A stretch of 64,000 nucleotides of DNA from Marinomonas primoryensis (GTDB lineage: Bacteria > Pseudomonadota > Gammaproteobacteria > Pseudomonadales > Marinomonadaceae), in contig NZ_CP054301.1 of NCBI RefSeq assembly GCF_013372285.1, positions 3,686,001 to 3,750,000 of the forward strand. The letters run 5' to 3'. The stretch's first letter is position 1, and every line of letters starts with the position of its first letter. Below, one piece after another: positions 48,542 to 58,273 of the stretch. Below the pieces are notes generated by a model. It did no database searches and was not told where the DNA came from. It saw only the letters and a program-made list of their open reading frames with translations. Position numbers and translations under genes: made by a program.

Positions 48542-49810
48542 TTAAGCACCGAAGTGATCAAGACTCTCAAGCGGGTAAAAATCTGGGTATGGAAGCATAG
48601 CAACGCCAGAATCAACCGCTGCTTTAGCAACCGCCGCCGAAACCACGTTTAGCAAACGCGCGTCCATTGGTTTTGGCAAGATGTACTCTTTGCCGAAACT
48701 CAATGCTAAACCGCCGTACGCTTCAACCACATCAGCTGGCGCTTCTTCTTTCGCAAGATCTTTCAATGCATGAACCGCTGCCACTTTCATCTCTTCGTTG
48801 ATCTTAGTCGCGCGAACGTCTAAAGCACCACGGAAGATGAAAGGAAAGCCAAGTACGTTGTTTACTTGATTAGGGTAATCAGAACGGCCTGTTGCCATGA
48901 TCAAGTCATCACGTGTCGCACGAGCCAATTCAGGATTGATTTCTGGATCAGGGTTTGAACAAGCAAACACGATTGGATTTGGCGCCATTTTAGCCAACTG
49001 ATCAGCAGAGAAAAGATCAGGACCTGATACACCAATAAAAACATCAGCACCATCAATCGCATCGTCCAAAGTACGTTTATCAGTATCAATCGCAAACATC
49101 GCTTTAAACTGATTCAAATCGTCACGACCAGAATGAATAACACCCTTACGGTCAAGAACGAAAATGTTGTCACGCTGTGCGCCACAAGCAATAATCAGCT
49201 TCATACAAGCCGTTGCCGCTGCACCTGCACCTAGGCAAACAATTTTCGCGTCGGCAATGTCTTTACCTTGAAGTTCCAGCGCATTCAATAGACCAGCCGC
49301 CGTTACGATAGCTGTACCGTGTTGGTCATCATGGAAAACAGGGATAGAACAACGCTCGATCAACTGACGTTCAATCTCAAAACACTCTGGCGCTTTAATG
49401 TCTTCTAAGTTGATACCGCCGTAGGTGTTTGCGATACGAGCAACGGTATCGATAAACGCTTGCGGGCTTTCAGATTCAACTTCCACATCAACAGAATTAA
49501 TGCCAGCAAAGCGTTTAAACAACAACCCTTTACCTTCCATTACGGGTTTGCTAGCCAATGGACCTAGGTTACCTAGTCCAAGAATCGCCGAACCATCAGA
49601 AATAACAGCCACTAGATTGCCTTTACCTGTGTAACGGTAAGCGGCTTCTGGGTCTTTTGCAATTTCACGACAAGGTTCTGCCACACCTGGGCTGTAAGCT
49701 AAAGCAAGGTCACGTGCCGTTGCCGTTGGCTTAGTAATAGTAGAGCTCATTTTTCCAGGTACTGGATACTCATGGTAGTCCAGTGCAGCTTGCTTAATAT
49801 CTTCTGCCAT
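48542..49810 (-). CDS. NAD(P)-dependent malic enzyme, short form
   Basis: Oxidative decarboxylation of malate to pyruvate and CO2. The 422 residues hold the malic N domain (YSPGVAEPCREIAKDPEAAYRYT, then the FEIERQL to FHDDQHGTAIV stretch) and the NAD-binding domain (IVCLGAGAAATACMKLI; ACSNPDPEINPE). The phosphotransacetylase-like extension of MaeB, which makes that enzyme about 760 residues, is absent. NADP or NAD preference cannot be read with confidence. The gene has its own promoter region (170 bases upstream) and terminator. Confidence 0.92.
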   Translation of the reverse strand: MAEDIKQAALDYHEYPVPGKMSSTITKPTATARDLALAYSPGVAEPCREIAKDPEAAYRYTGKGNLVAVISDGSAILGLGNLGPLASKPVMEGKGLLFKRFAGINSVDVEVESESPQAFIDTVARIANTYGGINLEDIKAPECFEIERQLIERCSIPVFHDDQHGTAIVTAAGLLNALELQGKDIADAKIVCLGAGAAATACMKLIIACGAQRDNIFVLDRKGVIHSGRDDLNQFKAMFAIDTDKRTLDDAIDGADVFIGVSGPDLFSADQLAKMAPNPIVFACSNPDPEINPELARATRDDLIMATGRSDYPNQVNNVLGFPFIFRGALDVRATKINEEMKVAAVHALKDLAKEEAPADVVEAYGGLALSFGKEYILPKPMDARLLNVVSAAVAKAAVDSGVAMLPYPDFYPLESLDHFGA

Positions 49811-49980
49811 TATGATGTTTCCGTCTGTTTGGTGTAATTAATTAGTTTTATCGTAGCCAAATAGCGCCTTGTTCCAAAGCCTAGAGAGCTTCAAAAGTGG
49901 CACCTTATATTTTTTGATATATCAGAATAGACGATCTACTCATTACTTAAAAGTGCAAAACCATAGGAATATTCTATCAA

Positions 49981-50763
49981 TCAACGATTGGTAGACGCTT
50001 TAATTTCAAGCAAATCATTGGGATGTCTTACCGACAGAACCCAAGACTTAAACTCTGAATGTCGACTTTTTCTTTGATGCTGCCAACCTCGCACTTCTAT
50101 TTCCTTACCTTCAAGATAAAACACTTTTTGGGCAGGCCAATAATCGGTTACGTTGGGTGGCAAATTGATCACTAGATCACGATTGGTTTCTAGCCACCAA
50201 CCGCCTCGGTTCTGAGTAATTGAAGTGATGGTGACACGAGAAAATGCAAATCCAGCTTTTGGCTGCCATTGCAAAGTTTGCTGCCATAATCCCTTATGCG
50301 CATTGCGAGCTGAGTTCTCAGCTGCCTCAAAACATGCTTGATATGCCAGATTTGGAGGGACAGCAATACGATAACCAAGTCCTTCGGATAGTAACTGACT
50401 CGTTAATGAAATACGATCTTTATCGAAAAGGTAGTACAAATAGCGACCGTATCTATCACGCTCATCTTTTGCTTTTTGAATGTACACAAAGCGATCAAGA
50501 CGGGAGCGTAAAAAGTCTGTCGCGTCCACGGCATAAGCCTCATGCTGACCCTTTTTATGGTCGAGCTCTGGCGTGTCAATGCCAACTAATCGAACTTTTC
50601 GACCATCGCTAAGGTGTATGGTGTCGCCATCCACTACTCTCTTGATTCGCGCTTTTTCGAGTTCGCCTGTTGCTTCACACGGTTCATTTGCCTGAACAGC
50701 AAGGGACAAAAACAAAAAAAGCGCCAAGAAAACTTGGCGCTTTTTTAATGCAATCACTGTCAT
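49981..50763 (-). CDS. secreted staphylococcal-nuclease-like protein
   Basis: 260 residues with an SNase domain at about 35-155. The family residues are visible: VVDGDTIHL, VRLVGIDTPELD with the active Arg, and ERDRYGRYLYYLF. The N-terminal 25 residues (KKRQVFLALFLFLSLAVQA, then NEPC) form a signal peptide, so export to the periplasm or outside is likely. An extra C-terminal 90 residues are of unknown function. The ATG is eight bases after the rpmE stop with GGTGG very close, so it is probably transcribed with rpmE. The signal-peptide codons coincide with a strong intrinsic terminator, which should cut expression sharply. Confidence 0.87.
   Translation of the reverse strand: MTVIALKKRQVFLALFLFLSLAVQANEPCEATGELEKARIKRVVDGDTIHLSDGRKVRLVGIDTPELDHKKGQHEAYAVDATDFLRSRLDRFVYIQKAKDERDRYGRYLYYLFDKDRISLTSQLLSEGLGYRIAVPPNLAYQACFEAAENSARNAHKGLWQQTLQWQPKAGFAFSRVTITSITQNRGGWWLETNRDLVINLPPNVTDYWPAQKVFYLEGKEIEVRGWQHQRKSRHSEFKSWVLSVRHPNDLLEIKASTNR
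50715..50746 (-). terminator. rpmE terminator embedded in the signal-peptide code of the nuclease gene
   Basis: AAAAAAGCGCCAAG and CTTGGCGCTTTTTT form a perfect 14-bp stem with a 4-base loop, followed on the minus strand by more U (TTTTTTTG then TTTTTG). It lies 26 to 57 bases downstream of the rpmE stop and within codons 6-17 of the nuclease gene. Confidence 0.88.
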
Positions 50764-50771
50764 TCCACCAA

Positions 50772-50987
50772 TTACTTGGCGGTACGACGTGCTCCGAAAC
50801 GCTTGTTAAAGCGATCAACACGACCACCAGAATCCAACATTTTTTGTTGGCCTGTGTAGAATGGGTGGCAGTTGCTGCATACATCAAGGTGCATGTCTTT
50901 ACCAGCAGTTGAATTAAGATTCAGAGTGTTACCACAAGTACAAGTAGCAACAAGCGCAGAGTAAGTTGGGTGGATATCATTTTTCAT
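50772..50987 (-). CDS. rpmE: 50S ribosomal protein L31, zinc-binding form
   Basis: A 71-residue ribosomal protein. ATG at 50987 is the start by comparison with L31 ([20 protein letters not shown]); the frame's upstream extension is not conserved. Cys16, Cys18, Cys37 and Cys40 are all present, the zinc-binding C+ form that can act as a zinc store. AAGG lies eight bases before the ATG. It is divergent from priA, as in many gammaproteobacteria. Confidence 0.96.
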   Translation of the reverse strand: MKNDIHPTYSALVATCTCGNTLNLNSTAGKDMHLDVCSNCHPFYTGQQKMLDSGGRVDRFNKRFGARRTAK

Positions 50988-51254
50988 CGTATTTACCTTA
51001 AAGTTTGGTGTGCCGCCACTTGGTCGATATAGATGGGCTATTGCCGCGCCAAGCACCGCACGTTTCGTTGTACAGACATTGTACAGTGGTGCCAAGAATC
51101 GCGTATTTTAGGTGTCTATTGCCTAATCAGCAACCCTTTTATCATGCTTTTCTTATAAAATTGCCTCTCGCACCGAACCACTACTCTGACGTACACTTAA
51201 TTCTTCGTCGATATACTCTATTTTTGCTTTACTAAACAAGGTCTAACCTAACGC

Positions 51255-53486
51255 ATGTCCGAGGCGCTTCTTACTCCTTACCCTTTTATCAAAGTCGCTT
51301 TACCAGTACCGATGCGCACTTTGTTTGACTACAAAGTACCGAAAGCCATCGCATTAAGACACGAGCTAAAACCAGGCATGCGGATTAAAGTGCCTTTCGG
51401 AAAGAGCACCCGCCTTGGTGTTATTGTCGCCTTAAGCGAGACCAGCGACTGGGATCCAGCGCAAGTCAAACCTCTCACGTCATTGCATGATGAAAGCCCC
51501 GTCATCACAAAAGAACTCATGGCATTGTGCGAATGGGCCGCGCGTTATTATCATCACCCCATTGGGGATGTGATTTTTCATGCCTTACCAGTACTGTTAC
51601 GAAAAGGCGAGAACGCTGAGTTCCGCACAGAAAATTGGTGGCTGACGACACCAGAAGGGCAAAAGCTCCCTCTTGACCAACTCAGCCGAGCGCCTCGACA
51701 GCAAGACTTTCTTAAAGCCGTTCAACAACACCCGCATGGCTTGAGCCAACACGCGGCATCGGTTCTAGATCTTGCCCCTGCTGCCGGGAAAAGCTTAGAA
51801 GAAAAAGGCCTACTCCGAAGAGAGCCTCGCTCCTTTAATAAAGGTGGTGAAAAACACGCCCACCAAACTCAAGTACCTCCTACGCTAAACCCAGAACAAG
51901 CGATTGCCACAGAAGAGTTATTAGACTCGCGTCATCATTTTAATGTTGCATTATTAGATGGTGTAACGGGCAGCGGCAAAACCGAAGTGTTTTTACGGGT
52001 CATGGAACGCCTCATAGAAGAGGGAAAGCAAATTCTCGTGATGGTGCCAGAAATTGGTCTGACGCCTCAAACATTGAAGCGCTTTGAAATACGCTTCAAT
52101 ACCGACATTGTACTGATGCACTCCAACATGAGTGATCGAGAGCGCCTAGATGCTTGGTTATTGGCCGCCAGCGGTCATGCAAAAATCATCATCGGCACGC
52201 GCTCTGCGGCGTTTATTCCTGCACCAAATCTTGGGCTCATCGTGATAGACGAGGAACACGACACCTCTTACAAACAACACGAAGGCTTTCGCTATCACGC
52301 TCGAGATCTCGCGATTAAACGCGCGCAAAGCTTAGACATTCCTGTCTTATTAGCATCGGCCACACCGTCCTACGAAAGCCTGACTAATGCGCTTCAAAAG
52401 AAATTCACTTGGCTTAAACTTCGTAAGCGAGCGGGCAATGCGCACATTCCAAAAATGGAACGAGTGGATCTTCGAGGAAAAACCTTGATTCACGGCTTTA
52501 GCGAACACGCCCTTGCTAGTATCAAACTGTGCTTAGATCGCAAAGAACAAGTATTGATATTCTTAAACCGGCGCGGTTACGCGCCGACGTTAATGTGTCA
52601 TCAATGCGGCTGGATTGCGGCCTGCGATCACTGTGATGTCAATCTCACTGTCCACAAACGCGCCAACAAACTGCATTGCCATCATTGCGATACGCAAAAA
52701 GCCTTGCTACACACGTGTCCAGAATGTCAGTCAGAAGAACTGTTTACCGTGGGCGAAGGCACCGAGCAGGTTGAAACTCAACTCAGCACCCTTTTTAAAG
52801 ACGTGCCCATTTTACGAATTGACCGAGACAGCACTCAGCGCAAGTCCGCGATGGCAAAGCTGACCCAAAAAATCCATGAGCATGACCAAGCCATTCTGAT
52901 TGGCACACAAATGCTGGCGAAAGGTCACCATTTTCCGAACGTTACTTTAGTCGTGATTATGGACGCTGACGCAGGGCTGTTTTCCTCAGACTTTAGAGGT
53001 ATGGAACGCACTGCTCAACTTGTAACACAAGTCGCTGGTCGTGCAGGTCGCGCAAAAAAACCGGGGCATGTTTTGCTGCAAACCTATCATCCAGATCATG
53101 CCGCGATCGAATGTTTGTGCAACTTGGGTTACGAACACTTTGCCATCGATGGATTAGCAGAGCGAAAATCGCTCTCGTTACCGCCCTTTTACCATCAAGT
53201 CATCGTACGAGCTGAATCCGGCAATGAACAAGAAGCTATGCAGCTTTTGTCTGCGATGCGCAATGACCTTGAACCCCTCTTTGCAAAAGACGTTTATCTG
53301 GTTGGCCCTTACGCGGCAATCATTGTTCGTAAAGCAGGCCAGCACCGAGCACTTATTTCCATCAAATCTGCTCATCGTGCGCCTTTACATCAAGCGACCC
53401 AAATGATGACAGATTGGTTAGAACAATCCACAAGGCAGCATAAAATTCGTTTCGCAATCGACGTCGATCCACTGGAAACTTACTGA
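51255..53486 (+). CDS. priA: primosomal protein N' (replication restart helicase)
   Basis: A 3'-to-5' DNA helicase that reloads the replisome at stalled forks. The 743 residues have the N-terminal DNA-binding domain (ALPVPMRTLFDYKVP), Walker A GVTGSGKT at 236-243, DEEH at 332-335, the zinc cysteines between about 445 and 490 (CHQCGWIAACDHCD, CHHCDTQKALLHTCPECQ), and helicase motifs including GTEQVETQL and TQVAGRAGRA. It has no clear Shine-Dalgarno sequence. It is followed by ftsN directly; argS, which often stands between them, is elsewhere in the window. Confidence 0.97.
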   Translation: MSEALLTPYPFIKVALPVPMRTLFDYKVPKAIALRHELKPGMRIKVPFGKSTRLGVIVALSETSDWDPAQVKPLTSLHDESPVITKELMALCEWAARYYHHPIGDVIFHALPVLLRKGENAEFRTENWWLTTPEGQKLPLDQLSRAPRQQDFLKAVQQHPHGLSQHAASVLDLAPAAGKSLEEKGLLRREPRSFNKGGEKHAHQTQVPPTLNPEQAIATEELLDSRHHFNVALLDGVTGSGKTEVFLRVMERLIEEGKQILVMVPEIGLTPQTLKRFEIRFNTDIVLMHSNMSDRERLDAWLLAASGHAKIIIGTRSAAFIPAPNLGLIVIDEEHDTSYKQHEGFRYHARDLAIKRAQSLDIPVLLASATPSYESLTNALQKKFTWLKLRKRAGNAHIPKMERVDLRGKTLIHGFSEHALASIKLCLDRKEQVLIFLNRRGYAPTLMCHQCGWIAACDHCDVNLTVHKRANKLHCHHCDTQKALLHTCPECQSEELFTVGEGTEQVETQLSTLFKDVPILRIDRDSTQRKSAMAKLTQKIHEHDQAILIGTQMLAKGHHFPNVTLVVIMDADAGLFSSDFRGMERTAQLVTQVAGRAGRAKKPGHVLLQTYHPDHAAIECLCNLGYEHFAIDGLAERKSLSLPPFYHQVIVRAESGNEQEAMQLLSAMRNDLEPLFAKDVYLVGPYAAIIVRKAGQHRALISIKSAHRAPLHQATQMMTDWLEQSTRQHKIRFAIDVDPLETY

Positions 53487-53552
53487 TCTAGCAAGCATAA
53501 TGGGCGCGTCGTAATTGACGTCTAATATTTAAAAAAGCCAAAAGCCCTAATT

Positions 53553-54170
53553 ATGTTTAATCCCATGCAAATAGCAGCAAAAGGAAGTCGTCCCAGAAAA
53601 GGCGCGACTCGACGTTCACCTCCTCCGCCGAAACGCAAAACCGCTTGGTGGTTATGGCTTTTAGTTCCCGCTATTCTTGTGGCTTTTATTTACGGATTAA
53701 TGCAACTCAATCAAGTTGCGCCAACACCCAAATCTAAGCCAGTCGAAAAAATCAAAGCCATAGTAAAACCGCTGCCTAAAGAAATTAAAATCACACCCAA
53801 AGAAGTGAAAATAAAACCAGTACCTAAAAAAGACACGTTTGAATTTTATCAAATACTGCAGGACAGCGAAGTCGATACCAGTCATGTTGACGCTTACCAG
53901 TCAACACCTCGCGGCGAACAAGATTTTTATTACATGCTACAAGCCGCTTCTTTTCGCAGTCCAGAAGACGCCGACCGCATGAGAGCGAGGCTAATCATAT
54001 CGGGCTTAGTCGAAGCCAATGTTCGCAAGACCATCGGCAAAGGCGAGCAACCTTGGTACCGTGTTACTCTTGGACCTTATGAATCTCGTTCCAAAATGAA
54101 TCGGGCTGAAGACAAACTCGTTTCGATGGAAATATCGCCCTACTCTTATAAAGTCAAAAAAGAGCAATAG
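53553..54170 (+). CDS. ftsN: FtsN-like SPOR-domain cell division protein
   Basis: 205 residues: a basic cytoplasmic start (SRPRKGATRRSPPPPKRKTA), one membrane helix (WWLWLLVPAILVAFIYGLM, about 32-50), a Lys/Pro-rich linker, and a C-terminal SPOR domain (DFYYMLQAASFRSPEDADRM, then WYRVTLGPYESRSKMNRAED). FtsN activates septal peptidoglycan synthesis. Its position between priA and hslVU is the conserved ftsN locus, which decides the call over other SPOR proteins. The ribosome site is weak. Confidence 0.85.
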   Translation: MFNPMQIAAKGSRPRKGATRRSPPPPKRKTAWWLWLLVPAILVAFIYGLMQLNQVAPTPKSKPVEKIKAIVKPLPKEIKITPKEVKIKPVPKKDTFEFYQILQDSEVDTSHVDAYQSTPRGEQDFYYMLQAASFRSPEDADRMRARLIISGLVEANVRKTIGKGEQPWYRVTLGPYESRSKMNRAEDKLVSMEISPYSYKVKKEQ

Positions 54171-54235
54171 TCCCCTTCAGATATCCGTCCATATTGCATA
54201 CATAAAGTGAAAGCGTCTCTTGTGTGCAATCATTG

Positions 54236-54263
54236 CTTGAAATCCTCTCGCTCGCCCCCATTT
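54236..54263 (+). promoter_or_regulatory. sigma-32 heat-shock promoter of hslVU
   Basis: CTTGAAA (54236-54242), a spacer of 13 bases, then CCCCATTT (54256-54263). Both boxes match the sigma-32 consensus almost exactly. The first base of hslV is 27 bases further on, with GGAG before its ATG. Confidence 0.88.
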
Positions 54264-54289
54264 TATTAGAATCGAAACTGGAGTAGACC

Positions 54290-54841
54290 ATGACAACGAT
54301 TCTTACTGTACGTAAAGGCAACCAAGTCGTCGTAGGCGGCGATGGACAAGTTTCTTTAGGCAACACCGTGATGAAAGGCAATGCTCGAAAAGTGCGTCGC
54401 TTATATCGTGGAGAAGTGATTGCAGGCTTCGCCGGCGGCACAGCCGATGCCTTCACCCTATTCGAACGATTCGAAGGCCAACTCGAAAAACACCAAGGGC
54501 ATCTTGTTCGTGCCGCGGTTGACCTTGCTAAAGACTGGCGTTCAGACAGAGCTCTGCGCAAATTAGAAGCCATGCTTATTGTCGCTAACAAAGACAGCAC
54601 CTTAATCATCACTGGTACAGGTGATGTCGTTGAACCTCAACACGGCGCACTTGCCATCGGCTCTGGCGGTAACTTCGCAGAAGCGGCAGCTCGCGCTCTG
54701 ATCGACAACACAGATCTATCGGCCAAAGAAATCGTTGAGAAAAGTCTCAACATTGCCGCGGATATTTGTGTCTTCACCAATCACAGTTTAACCATTGAAG
54801 AAATCGCGATTGAGCCACAACTTGAAGACCAATCCGCCTAA
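54290..54841 (+). CDS. hslV: ATP-dependent protease subunit HslV
   Basis: Proteolytic dodecamer subunit of the HslVU heat-shock protease, 183 residues. After loss of Met1 the N-terminal Thr2 is the nucleophile ([23 protein letters not shown]). Other family marks are [26 protein letters not shown] and [16 protein letters not shown]. It is preceded by a sigma-32 promoter and followed 54 bases later by hslU. Confidence 0.97.
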   Translation: MTTILTVRKGNQVVVGGDGQVSLGNTVMKGNARKVRRLYRGEVIAGFAGGTADAFTLFERFEGQLEKHQGHLVRAAVDLAKDWRSDRALRKLEAMLIVANKDSTLIITGTGDVVEPQHGALAIGSGGNFAEAAARALIDNTDLSAKEIVEKSLNIAADICVFTNHSLTIEEIAIEPQLEDQSA

Positions 54842-54895
54842 CCCAAGGCCGATACGCGATCCACTACATCATTCAAGAATAGAAGAGAATTGATA

Positions 54896-56218
54896 ATGAG
54901 CAGCATGACCCCAAGAGAGACGGTTAACGCCTTAGACAAACACATTATTGGCCAACAAAAAGCAAAACGAGCCGTGGCCATTGCGCTGCGTAACCGCTGG
55001 CGTCGCATGCAACTTCCTGAAGAGATACGCGCCGAAATTACGCCAAAAAACATTCTAATGATAGGGCCGACGGGCGTGGGTAAAACCGAAATTGCTCGCC
55101 GTTTAGCCAAGCTATCCAACGCGCCGTTCATCAAAATTGAAGCCACAAAATTCACCGAAGTGGGCTATGTTGGTCGCGACGTAGAATCCATTATTCGTGA
55201 TTTGGTCGAAATGGCCATCAAAATGCTTCGCGAACAAGAAACGGATAAGCTGCGCCATAAAGCCGAAGACGCAGCCGAAGATCGCATCCTTGACGTTTTA
55301 TTACCGCCAGCTCGTGGCGGAGATCCAGAGTTAGAAGACAGCAGCACACGTCAAACTTTCCGTAAAAAATTACGCGAAGGTCAATTGGACGACAAAGAAA
55401 TCGACATCGACGTTGCTGATTCACCAATGGGTGTCGAAATTATGACGCCGCCAGGCATGGAAGAAATGACCAGCCAGTTGCAAAACATGTTTTCAAGCTT
55501 TGGATCGCAAAAAACCAAAAAACGTAAATTGAAGGTAAAAGAAGCTTTACGCCAAGTCCGAGATGAAGAAGCGGCTAAACTGGTCAATGAAGAAGAACTG
55601 AAAGCTCGTGCGGTGTACGCGGTAGAACAAAACGGCATCGTTTTCTTAGACGAAATAGACAAAGTCGCAAAAAGCTCTGAACGCTCAGGCGGTGAAGTAT
55701 CGCGCGAAGGCGTTCAGCGTGATCTATTACCTTTGATTGAAGGTTGTACCGTCAGCACAAAATACGGCATGATCAAAACGGATCACATTTTATTCATTGC
55801 TTCTGGTGCTTTTCATCTGTCTAAACCATCAGATTTGATTCCTGAGCTGCAAGGTCGTTTGCCCATTCGCGTGGAACTGGATGCCTTGACGGTAGACGAT
55901 TTTAAACGCATTTTGGTTGAACCAAGCGCGTCTCTCACTAAACAGTATGTTGCTCTGGCGAAGACAGAAAATATCAACCTCAACTTTACCGAAGAAGGCA
56001 TTCAGCGGATTGCTGAGATTGCTTTTCAGGTGAACGAACGTACAGAGAACATCGGTGCGCGTCGCTTACACACTGTGCTGGAACGTTTACTAGAAGAAGT
56101 GTCTTATTCCGCCAGCGACATGCCTGACGATCAAACCATTGAAATAACAGCCGCGTATGTTGATGAGCAGCTGGGCGAAATCGTTAAGAATGAAGACTTG
56201 AGCAAATACATTTTGTAA
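54896..56218 (+). CDS. hslU: ATP-dependent protease ATPase subunit HslU
   Basis: AAA+ unfoldase that feeds proteins into HslV, 440 residues. It has Walker [16 protein letters not shown], the pore loop [16 protein letters not shown], the I domain (about 110-240), Walker [13 protein letters not shown], and sensor/arm motifs such as [20 protein letters not shown]; the C-terminal SKYIL inserts into HslV. A TTG at 54890 opens the frame, but ATG at 54896 ([20 protein letters not shown]) is more likely. Confidence 0.97.
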   Translation: MSSMTPRETVNALDKHIIGQQKAKRAVAIALRNRWRRMQLPEEIRAEITPKNILMIGPTGVGKTEIARRLAKLSNAPFIKIEATKFTEVGYVGRDVESIIRDLVEMAIKMLREQETDKLRHKAEDAAEDRILDVLLPPARGGDPELEDSSTRQTFRKKLREGQLDDKEIDIDVADSPMGVEIMTPPGMEEMTSQLQNMFSSFGSQKTKKRKLKVKEALRQVRDEEAAKLVNEEELKARAVYAVEQNGIVFLDEIDKVAKSSERSGGEVSREGVQRDLLPLIEGCTVSTKYGMIKTDHILFIASGAFHLSKPSDLIPELQGRLPIRVELDALTVDDFKRILVEPSASLTKQYVALAKTENINLNFTEEGIQRIAEIAFQVNERTENIGARRLHTVLERLLEEVSYSASDMPDDQTIEITAAYVDEQLGEIVKNEDLSKYIL

Positions 56219-56276
56219 TGAGTAACACGACGCTTTCACTGAAGGTGTCTACACTTTAAAAAAGGAAATCTGCACC

Positions 56277-56660
56277 ATGGCAACGCCTGCGCCGACAAAA
56301 ATTCACTACCATAAGCAATCTCGTGAGTTGGCGCTAACGTTCGCCGACGGTCAAGCGTTCCGTCTAAGCGCCGAGTATTTACGAATTCACTCTCCGTCCG
56401 CCGAAGTTCGCGGACACGGTATGAAAATGCCGATTCTGCAGTTTGGTAAAAAAGACGTCGCCATTAGTAACGTCGAAGGCGCTGGCAACTACGCGCTAAA
56501 AATATCCTTCGACGATGGCCACGACACCGGTCTTTACTCTTGGGACTATCTTTATAATATCGGCCAGAATCATGACGAACTCTGGCAAATGTACCTAGAT
56601 CGCCTTGAAAAAGAAGGCCAGACGCGTGACACTTCGGTGATACAAATCCATCAGCTTTAG
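56277..56660 (+). CDS. DUF971 / gamma-butyrobetaine hydroxylase N-terminal-like protein
   Basis: 127 residues forming one small domain of the DUF971 type (TKIHYHKQSRELALTFADG, FRLSAEYLRIHSPSAEVRGHG, LYSWDYLYNIG). In other proteins this domain precedes the gamma-butyrobetaine hydroxylase catalytic part, and it also occurs alone next to hslVU in gammaproteobacteria, as here. AAGGAAA precedes the ATG. Its role is not established; a link with Fe-S proteins has been suggested for similar domains. Confidence 0.87.
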   Translation: MATPAPTKIHYHKQSRELALTFADGQAFRLSAEYLRIHSPSAEVRGHGMKMPILQFGKKDVAISNVEGAGNYALKISFDDGHDTGLYSWDYLYNIGQNHDELWQMYLDRLEKEGQTRDTSVIQIHQL

Positions 56661-56690
56661 CTTTTATCATTAATCACCGGGAAGATCTCT

Positions 56691-57308
56691 ATGGGTTCAC
56701 TCAGTTTGTCCGCCATCAGCGCCATTGAAAATGCTATCAACCTAGCGCTTAAGCAGGATCTGCCTTCTCAACATCGCCTGAATAAATTAGCGGGACAACA
56801 AGTCTTTCTCTTTGTAGAAGATTTTTCGTTCATATTACAAATTCATATTCTCGAACAAGGCGTCATGCTGCATCGTCCAGAAAGTCTAGACGAAATAGAG
56901 CTGGACCCACGCCTTGATACGCTTGTTCAAGGCCCAAGTAACGCGTATCGAAAATTGCTTGAAGGTGATGGCTTTTTTGATGGAGACCTACGCATCCAAG
57001 GCAACGCACAAGCTTTGATGACCTTGCATAAAGTCATGGAGAATTTTGAACTCGATTGGGAAGGATTACTGGCGGATTACATCGGTGACTTGCCGGCTTC
57101 TGCTTTAGCTCGCTTGCTGCGCATGCAATGGTCTTGGAGCAAAGAATTCACCACCAATACCAGAATACAACTGGTCCACCATCTACAAACCAACAGTCAA
57201 CTTCTGCCCAGCAAAATTGAATTCGATCATCACGTCGATGAACTCGAACGTTTCGGCACCTTAATTGATAGAGCCGAAGCAAGATTGAATTTACTCGCTA
57301 AAAAGTAA
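56691..57308 (+). CDS. ubiJ: ubiquinone biosynthesis accessory factor UbiJ
   Basis: 205 residues with an N-terminal SCP2-like lipid-binding domain (about 15-115; LAGQQVFLFVEDF, GDLRIQGNAQALMTLHKVM) and a helical C-terminal half. UbiJ helps hold the hydrophobic intermediates in the soluble Ubi complex. In most relatives the order is hslU-DUF971-ubiE-ubiJ-ubiB; here ubiE is missing in front and ubiB behind, and a convergent transporter gene follows at once. GGGAAG is before the ATG. Confidence 0.83.
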   Translation: MGSLSLSAISAIENAINLALKQDLPSQHRLNKLAGQQVFLFVEDFSFILQIHILEQGVMLHRPESLDEIELDPRLDTLVQGPSNAYRKLLEGDGFFDGDLRIQGNAQALMTLHKVMENFELDWEGLLADYIGDLPASALARLLRMQWSWSKEFTTNTRIQLVHHLQTNSQLLPSKIEFDHHVDELERFGTLIDRAEARLNLLAKK

Positions 57309-57351
57309 TCTACATTTTGCATCATGGTTATTTTCTGCCAGTGTGATGTGA

Positions 57352-58221
57352 TTATTCCTTATTGGCTTTAGTTCGACTCAAATACACCCCAGTGATAGTC
57401 ACCACAAAGCCGACGATCTGAATCGTTGTCATGGACTCTGTGAATAAGAAATAACTTTCTATCGCCGCCAAAGGTGGCGCTAGTAATAAGACGGTTGAGA
57501 CTTGCGAGGCTTTGACTTTTCTCAGCAACCACACCATTAAAAATACGCCGCCGCCGGACAATACAATCACGCCCCAAAACATCAGTAAGACCGATTCCAG
57601 CTGCACGCGAAAAAGGCTTTCACCTAAAATAAGCACAAAACCAAAAGACACCACACTGGCAGCGAGATTTTGTATCGCCATTGAGCTGAAAATATCCGAG
57701 GATGATATCGACATTTTTTGATAGGTCACCCCAAGAGACAGAGCAAATATGGCCGAGCAAGCCAAAGCAAAGGTAAATAAGGACACACCGCCGTGATTCA
57801 TATCCAGCCCTAAGGCGGGGCTCACCACCAACATTAAACCGACCATGCCAATCAGCATACCGACAATGCCTTTTAACGACGTTTTCTCTTTTATTATTAA
57901 GAAAGCAAGCAAGGTAACTAACGCCGGTTGTAAAGCACCTATCAGCGCCATGATACCTGCAGGCAAGCCTTTGGCGATGGCGACATAAGCGAAGCCAAGA
58001 TAGAAGCCATTCATCAGCATGCCAGCGATAATGTGTTTAGGCAGCTCTTTCCACTTAGGAAAATGTCGACGCTGCACCAAGGCAATGGCGAGGAAAAGCA
58101 AACCAGCGCAAAAGAAGCGAATACCCAAGTACACGTTAGGATCGATAAGACCGACGATGAGTTTTCCGGTAATAAACCCCGTCGACCAAATAACGACTAA
58201 AAGCACATACAAAAACGCCAT
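57352..58221 (-). CDS. EamA-family (DMT) transporter
   Basis: A 289-residue inner-membrane protein with ten hydrophobic helices in two EamA repeats. The first repeat begins LYVLLVVIWSTGFITGKLI and contains IGALQPALVTLLAFLIIKEK; the second contains LLLAPPLAAIESYFLFTESM. Such proteins export metabolites, but the substrate is unknown. AAGGG precedes the ATG. It is convergent with ubiJ and lies 50 bases after ansA on the same strand, so the two may be co-transcribed. Confidence 0.9.
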   Translation of the reverse strand: MAFLYVLLVVIWSTGFITGKLIVGLIDPNVYLGIRFFCAGLLFLAIALVQRRHFPKWKELPKHIIAGMLMNGFYLGFAYVAIAKGLPAGIMALIGALQPALVTLLAFLIIKEKTSLKGIVGMLIGMVGLMLVVSPALGLDMNHGGVSLFTFALACSAIFALSLGVTYQKMSISSSDIFSSMAIQNLAASVVSFGFVLILGESLFRVQLESVLLMFWGVIVLSGGGVFLMVWLLRKVKASQVSTVLLLAPPLAAIESYFLFTESMTTIQIVGFVVTITGVYLSRTKANKE

Positions 58222-58273
58222 TTAAATTCCCTTTTAAGTAAGAACAGAAAACGTCACACCAAACTAAAATAAC

